A stretch of 64,000 nt of DNA from contig NZ_CP023860.1 in NCBI RefSeq assembly GCF_003326015.1, positions 1,364,001 to 1,428,000 on the forward strand, in the 5' to 3' direction. Shown piece after piece: positions 63,101 through 64,000 of this stretch (position 1 is its first letter; each line of letters begins with the position of its first letter). Under the pieces are notes generated by a model. The model ran no database searches. It was not told the origin of the DNA and saw nothing but the letters and a program-made list of their open reading frames with translations. The translations under genes and the position numbers were made by a program. The DNA is from Candidatus Thioglobus sp. NP1. GTDB lineage: Bacteria; Pseudomonadota; Gammaproteobacteria; PS1; Pseudothioglobaceae.

Positions 63101-64000
63101 TTATCCAACTGCCTTTTTTCTTGAAAACTTCGCTCGTATCCTTCCAAGCATATTAATAAAGTCATGATTCATCAAATACATACATGGCAGGAGAATAAGA
63201 GTCAGCACTGTTCCAAATATTAATCCATAACCAAGAGCAAGAACCATTGGCTGCAAGAATACATCTGTTCCACCAATACCATAAGCAAGAGGCAAAACAC
63301 CAGCCATTGTTGTAAGTGTCGTAAGGACAACTGCTCTTAAACGATCTCGAGAACCTCGAGCTATCCAAACAATTTTATCTTCAAGTTCTGCACTCTTTGC
63401 CTTAATATAGTTTAAATGACTCACCATCACCAAGGAGTCATTTACAATCACCCCCATCAAAGCTAATGAACCAGTCAATGCAAAGAAACTTAGTGGCTCA
63501 CCATGAAAATAAAATGCCCAAACAACTCCAATTAAAGAAAATGGAACTGCGGCCAATACAAGCATTGGTTGTGAGTATGAATTAAAGAGTATTGCTAGTA
63601 AAAGATAAATACCACATATTGCTACAACAAAAGCCCTCAGAAAATCTTGAAGCGAATCAATAGACTCTTGTGCTCCTCCAGCAGTAATAATTGATACTTG
63701 AGGAAAATCAACTGAAACATTAAGCTCTTTCAAAGCCTGGGCCAATATTATTGCCTTAGAAGGTGGTCGGCCTCCTCCTCTTGCTTTTGGAGCCTCTTCA
63801 GGCTTTTGGGCTATGGATTCATCTTCAATTGAGTTTTGATTTTGGCTTTGATCTTGCTCAACATTACTTGGCCTACCTCTAGGGCGCCCATCAGCAATAC
63901 TTGCTGTAACTTTAATAGAGCGATCTCCATCTAAATGGTTATAGTCTGGCTCACCTGCAATCTCTCGAAGTGCTGAGAACTGACTCATAGGAATTGAATT
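63101..64000 (-). CDS. RND-family efflux transporter permease, C-terminal part
   Basis: 300 codons visible; the frame continues past the right edge, and the ATG at 63988 is internal. It is the C-terminal part of an AcrB/hydrophobic-efflux RND protein (full size about 1000). The last periplasmic part (KVTASIADG region) is interrupted by a Pro/Arg/Gln/Glu-rich low-complexity stretch (residues about 33-77 of the visible part). The final TM bundle follows, with LLAILFNSYSQPMLVL, FALTGSLALMGVIVNDSLV and TTLTTMAGVLPLAYGIGG. Its end is convergent with ruvA with no gap. Confidence 0.88.
   Translation of the reverse strand, partial: NSIPMSQFSALREIAGEPDYNHLDGDRSIKVTASIADGRPRGRPSNVEQDQSQNQNSIEDESIAQKPEEAPKARGGGRPPSKAIILAQALKELNVSVDFPQVSIITAGGAQESIDSLQDFLRAFVVAICGIYLLLAILFNSYSQPMLVLAAVPFSLIGVVWAFYFHGEPLSFFALTGSLALMGVIVNDSLVMVSHLNYIKAKSAELEDKIVWIARGSRDRLRAVVLTTLTTMAGVLPLAYGIGGTDVFLQPMVLALGYGLIFGTVLTLILLPCMYLMNHDFINMLGRIRAKFSRKKAVG

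Noticed and set aside
62940-63167. 75-codon plus-strand frame overlapping ruvA and the RND gene
   Set aside because: It lies within two well-supported genes in other frames and has no family likeness.

Overview
The window reads as an AT-rich, tightly packed, core chromosomal segment of a gammaproteobacterium. Obg, PanB/PanC, NfuA, WaaA, ThiC, HemB, RpoZ, DnaQ, HtpX, AspS, PurL, TrhO, Dxs, IspG, RlmN, HU, SmpB/RatA, LeuCD and RuvA all look gammaproteobacterial by eye. Intergenic gaps are short and stop/start overlaps of 1-11 nt are common. A marine, streamlined lineage such as SUP05/ARCTIC96BD-19 ('Ca. Thioglobus') would fit; that placement is an inference from gene style, and no sulfur or carbon-fixation genes lie in the window to test it.

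Layout. 1-7979 (minus): a catabolic/uptake operon with a BMP-family binding protein, one ATPase and two permeases, a cytosine deaminase, an omega-amino acid:pyruvate transaminase and the start of methylmalonate-semialdehyde dehydrogenase. Together these suggest uptake of a pyrimidine (or its nucleoside) and use of the beta-alanine made from it. The roughly 300-bp leader upstream can fold into at least three hairpins. 8280-13479 (minus): thiolase, a DUF4442 protein, tRNA-Asn, and icd-rimI-ilvA. dksA is on the plus strand at 13661. 14078-20446 (minus): thiL and an HDAC-like hydrolase, then the overlapping obgE-proB-folK-panB-panC-nfuA run. 20698-29374: waaA, divergent thiC/hemB, a coiled-coil membrane protein, acs with a transporter and a nitroreductase, and rpoZ. 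dnaQ (plus) is followed by a Pro-Arg-His tRNA cluster.

30485-33675 is the one clearly accessory-looking stretch. A decayed 3' copy of tRNA-His lies 3179 bp downstream of the intact gene. Between the two copies sit a secreted FG-GAP (calcium-loop) protein and a TPR-methyltransferase. No integrase remains, so this looks like an old tRNA-integrated element or a segmental duplication.

33705-46533 (plus, mostly): a drug/metabolite transporter, a DUF2628 protein, a 48-aa lipoprotein on the minus strand that conventional ORF cutoffs miss, a small secreted protein, htpX-map, and DUF502-aspS-nadA-yebC-purL with a YgjP-like metallopeptidase. 46535-53787: grxD, an RsmC-like methyltransferase, trhO, dxs-DUF2062, ispG, a small membrane protein, rlmN and ndk. 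53896-64000: an FAD oxidoreductase with a membrane-anchored hydrolase, HU, smpB/ratA (divergent start codons sharing two bases), a RluE-like pseudouridine synthase, rnhA, an asparagine-synthase-like amidotransferase of the NAGGN type, leuC-leuD-ruvA, and the C-terminal third of an RND exporter that runs off the window.
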